Positions 39,921-42,550 of a stretch of 42,550 nucleotides of DNA are shown here, in pieces. Numbering within the stretch: the stretch's first letter is position 1; every line of letters begins with the position of its first letter. The position numbers and the translations under genes were made by a program. Source of the stretch: Treponema sp. Its GTDB lineage: Bacteria > Spirochaetota > Spirochaetia > Treponematales > Breznakiellaceae. Where the stretch lies: positions 1-42,550 of the forward strand of contig WQXG01000023.1 of NCBI GenBank assembly GCA_009784975.1, given 5' to 3'. The notes under the pieces are model-generated. The model saw only the letters and a list, made by a program, of their open reading frames with translations, made no database searches and was not told the DNA's origin.

Positions 39921-42550
39921 TCACTGTCCCCCCAACACTCCGCCGTCTGCGGATCGCAAGCGCGGATGACCCTGTATCGGTACATTGGTAAAGTCCCAGT
40001 TGCTTGAAGAAAAGCCCAAAGTATCCTGCCAGAACGATCGGTTTCGGATTGTGCCAAAACCAACACCAATGGCTTGCGGACTGTAAGGTCTTGGGCTGGC
40101 TTCAAAAACCGTAAAATCTGTATCAGATACAGTTCTGGCAACTCTCGTTCTAATCCTGATGTGGTAAACTTTACTATTTCCGGCATTGTCATTTAAAGTG
40201 ATATTCAATAAAATATGTTGGTTACCAATATTCGTAAGGTTGCTCAAATTAATATCGGAGATAGTGCGGGTATCTTCTGTGCCGTCCAAAGAAAAACTTC
40301 TATTAATAACACCACTTGCTGTAACGTTTATACTATCAAGGGTAGTACCAGCAGTCCTGGTAACATCAAAATTATTAATGGTAATAGTTGCCGATTCAAC
40401 AGTACCGCTTAGGGTAACATTTCCGGTCATTTCAAGAGGAGCGACAACGATCTCATTCGGTCTGCCGTCATCATAGAAAGCGCTATTGTAAAGACGCATA
40501 CCGTTAAAAGCATAATTGTTGGCTACTGGCGACTGATTATTATAGTTCCCAAAAAAGCGCCCGATACTTCTGCTTGTGCCGCCAGTTGCAGTTACACTAA
40601 GACCCAAAGCCGCGCTATTTTGAATAACTGTATTTCCGGAATTATGAGCTTGGTAAGATTCTGACGCGGCAAAAAAACCTCCAGCTATGGAATTGCTGCC
40701 AACAGACCTCTGGGTTAATGCGTTACCTGCAGCAAAGCACCGGTTTACCCTGTTAAGATTAGGTTGCTCAAAATATGCAACAAAAGCTCCTGCCATTGCC
40801 GTACCTCCTGTATTTCTTTTTTCTGCAAAAACATCCCCTGTAGCATAACAATCGGATATAGAGCCATTAATGGCTGACGCAAATCCGCCTGCCCGTGCAT
40901 CACTTTGGGTTGCACTCGTGCCCAAACTTACAGCGTTCACATTACCGGTTGCAAAGCAATTACTGATAGTGTTATTGATATATTGATGACCAACAAAACC
41001 TCCAGCATAGGAAGCGCCATTACCGGTAATACTAACATTTCCCTTTGCATAACAGTAAGAAACATTAGCGCCAATATCTCCGGCAAAACCACCGGCATAC
41101 GTAAAGACTTCAGAAGGAGAACTGATAACAACATCACCTTCAGCAAAACAGTACCTCATTGTACCCCCTCTAAAAGTGCCGATAAAACCTCCAATAACAA
41201 AATCAGTTCCGCTTCCGTTCCTTATTATGTCAAAAGCCGTTTGCAAGGCTGAACAGTTGCTAATAGCCGCATTGCTGCGAGCGTTCCCTATTGCGCCTCC
41301 CAGATAAGTGTTTCCAGCATCGCTTACTATTCTGATAGTTCCATGCTGGTAACTGCTGTCTGTTAGTGTTGCTTGATTTGTTGCGCCTGCTGCTCCATTT
41401 ACAAAACCTGCCAACCCTCCCACAAAAAGACCTTGTGTATATCTAGTTGCGTTTGTGGCAGTGGCAGTGGCAGTGGCAGTAATGTCAATATCTCCAACTA
41501 CGGTTGCTTCCTGCACCGTAACAGCTCTGCCGCCGTCAGTGGGTGTGGGTTCGCCCATGCTTCCGGTTACGCCGCCTGCATAGAGAGAAGAATTTGTCCC
41601 TGTTGCTTTATTCACTGTCAGATTAAGGCTGCCGTACACATTGCTGATGATAGTTCTTGCGGCGGTACCTGTATTGGTCAAAAGCCCTGTTAAACCGCCT
41701 GCGAACGCAGTGTTATCCCCGTTCACGTTAAAGCTTACGGCCCCTGTAACCAGTACATTTTCAATCCTTGCGGCTCCTGTCGCAGTTCCGGCTAAACCGC
41801 CGAAACGTGATGCGCTTGCTGGACCTGTAATGCTGATAATATTATTTAATACTGGCGCAGGCGCGTAATATTCTACTGTTAAATCACGGACAACACCGCC
41901 GTTGACAATACCGAACAGCCCCATGTCGGTTTCGGCAGTTAAACTGTTAATCGTAATTGTATGCCCGTTGCCGTAGAAATTGCGGTTGGTTAAGTTTGGC
42001 GATATCCAATCTTCGACAGAAAAACTATTAATCAAAACGATATTGGTTTTACTTTCATCAGCAATTGCGTCTGTAAGCTCGCTCTGGCTGGAAACGCTTG
42101 CGGTATTGGTTTGCGTAACGTTCATTCCCGGAACATTCCAAATTTTAAAACTTGCAAAGTTGATCCTTATGCTGTCTTTGTAAAGTTCAATAAATATCTC
42201 ATACTCGTTTATTCCGGTTACAGCATAACCCTGACGGACATTATTGTCATTCGGTTTTGATACGGTAATTCTTCTGTCCTGCGCATTGACCGCTGTTGAA
42301 TTTGCCGCAGACCCTTCATAAACAGGATTATTCCCGCCTCTGTTTTCACGATAATACACAACAACTCTGTCCGCTTCTGCGGTACTCCAGTTTATTTCGA
42401 TATGTCCCGAGGTTGCGGAGCCGGCGCCGCCGGCTAACTCCGCAATATTGCAAACCGCTCCGTAAGAATTGAAAATTGCGTCTGTGCCTGTGGGTGTCCG
42501 CCATGAAAAAATATGAGCGTCTCTCATTACTTCGTCATTTATGCTTTTTA
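39921..42550 (-). CDS. GLUG-repeat surface protein, 5' end outside the window
   Basis: At least 875 residues; the frame is open to the window edge (codons run through KSINDEV before the first ATG at 42527), so the N-terminus and any signal are missing. The part seen opens with a fibronectin-like region (IEINWSTAEADRVVVYY). From about residue 140 there are at least ten Gly-rich repeats of the GLUG type (GGLAG, GGLTG, GGVTG, GGFIG, GGFAG, GGFVG, and variants), each in a block with strand segments such as YCYAKGNVSITG. The C-terminal 200 residues are beta-rich with no repeat. Such proteins usually form solenoids on the cell surface and may bind host or matrix. The 3' end abuts the repeat at 39836-39920. 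Confidence 0.8.
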   Translation of the reverse strand, partial: KSINDEVMRDAHIFSWRTPTGTDAIFNSYGAVCNIAELAGGAGSATSGHIEINWSTAEADRVVVYYRENRGGNNPVYEGSAANSTAVNAQDRRITVSKPNDNNVRQGYAVTGINEYEIFIELYKDSIRINFASFKIWNVPGMNVTQTNTASVSSQSELTDAIADESKTNIVLINSFSVEDWISPNLTNRNFYGNGHTITINSLTAETDMGLFGIVNGGVVRDLTVEYYAPAPVLNNIISITGPASASRFGGLAGTATGAARIENVLVTGAVSFNVNGDNTAFAGGLTGLLTNTGTAARTIISNVYGSLNLTVNKATGTNSSLYAGGVTGSMGEPTPTDGGRAVTVQEATVVGDIDITATATATATNATRYTQGLFVGGLAGFVNGAAGATNQATLTDSSYQHGTIRIVSDAGNTYLGGAIGNARSNAAISNCSALQTAFDIIRNGSGTDFVIGGFIGTFRGGTMRYCFAEGDVVISSPSEVFTYAGGFAGDIGANVSYCYAKGNVSITGNGASYAGGFVGHQYINNTISNCFATGNVNAVSLGTSATQSDARAGGFASAINGSISDCYATGDVFAEKRNTGGTAMAGAFVAYFEQPNLNRVNRCFAAGNALTQRSVGSNSIAGGFFAASESYQAHNSGNTVIQNSAALGLSVTATGGTSRSIGRFFGNYNNQSPVANNYAFNGMRLYNSAFYDDGRPNEIVVAPLEMTGNVTLSGTVESATITINNFDVTRTAGTTLDSINVTASGVINRSFSLDGTEDTRTISDINLSNLTNIGNQHILLNITLNDNAGNSKVYHIRIRTRVARTVSDTDFTVFEASPRPYSPQAIGVGFGTIRNRSFWQDTLGFSSSNWDFTNVPIQGHPRLRSADGGVLGGQ
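41455..41478. repeat. Hexanucleotide tandem repeat inside the GLUG gene
   Basis: GTGGCA occurs four times in a row, coding on the minus strand for an alternating Thr-Ala stretch. The unit is a multiple of three, so changes in copy number would alter length without shifting the frame. Confidence 0.6.

Noticed and set aside
39863..40192. A 109-codon minus-strand frame overlapping the 3' end of the GLUG gene
   Set aside because: It is a shifted frame of the large gene with no ribosome-binding site and runs into the low-complexity repeat.

Overview
The window looks like a chromosomal segment of a spirochaete of the Treponema group. This rests on gene order and protein type, not on a database search. 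The run rpsB-tsf-frr-uppS-cdsA-dxr-rseP is collinear with the order I recall from Treponema. The block rpsF-ssb-rpsR-(membrane protein)-rplI-dnaB fits too, as do RarA fused to an extra C-terminal domain, many lipoproteins with relaxed lipoboxes, and secreted beta-propeller proteins. No rRNA, tRNA or CRISPR array was recognised.

Left end (1-3586), accessory: two lipoprotein genes on the minus strand diverge from a tyrosine recombinase gene. Between the lipoprotein genes is a 181-bp imperfect palindrome with the layout of an integron attC site. Its inverse core site is exactly complementary to a core site at the far end of the upstream lipoprotein unit, as expected of a mobile gene cassette. 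The recombinase lacks the insertion typical of integron integrases and has an extra N-terminal region, so this may be an unusual integron-like platform. A dispersed repeat follows the recombinase.

Core region (3587-32621): a minus-strand operon (small membrane protein, AroH chorismate mutase, FGGY sugar kinase); an SPFH-like protein, an outer-membrane barrel candidate, a lipoprotein, RarA fusion and a histone-H1-like protein on plus; recG, a YggT-family gene and dnaE on minus, joined by TAATG overlaps; maf; then the translation/isoprenoid/envelope operon rpsB to rseP and a secreted propeller protein on plus. On minus follow a ComFB-like gene, dnaB, rplI, a YybS-like membrane protein, rpsR, ssb, rpsF, and a KDPG aldolase with a C-terminal VOC-like domain. 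dxr carries an in-frame, purine-rich insertion of about 27 codons that shares a 16-nt exact match with the repeat beside the recombinase.

Caspase locus (32622-37585): a secreted protein with 14 WD40 repeats, a linker domain and a C-terminal caspase-like peptidase with visible His/Cys dyad motifs. It is followed by a lipoprotein with a CsgG/LpoB-like N-terminus and a DUF4384-like C-terminus. The two are plausibly one envelope-located sensing and proteolysis system.

Right end (37586-42550), accessory: an orphan HipA-like kinase lies between repeats. Next come a 35-bp near-perfect inverted repeat, a duplicated short repeat, and a toxin-antitoxin pair whose toxin has an in-frame stop. Last is a large GLUG-repeat surface protein that runs out of the window. 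The best candidates for undescribed biology are the integron-like cassette unit, the repeat insertion inside dxr, and the WD40-caspase/DUF4384 pair.
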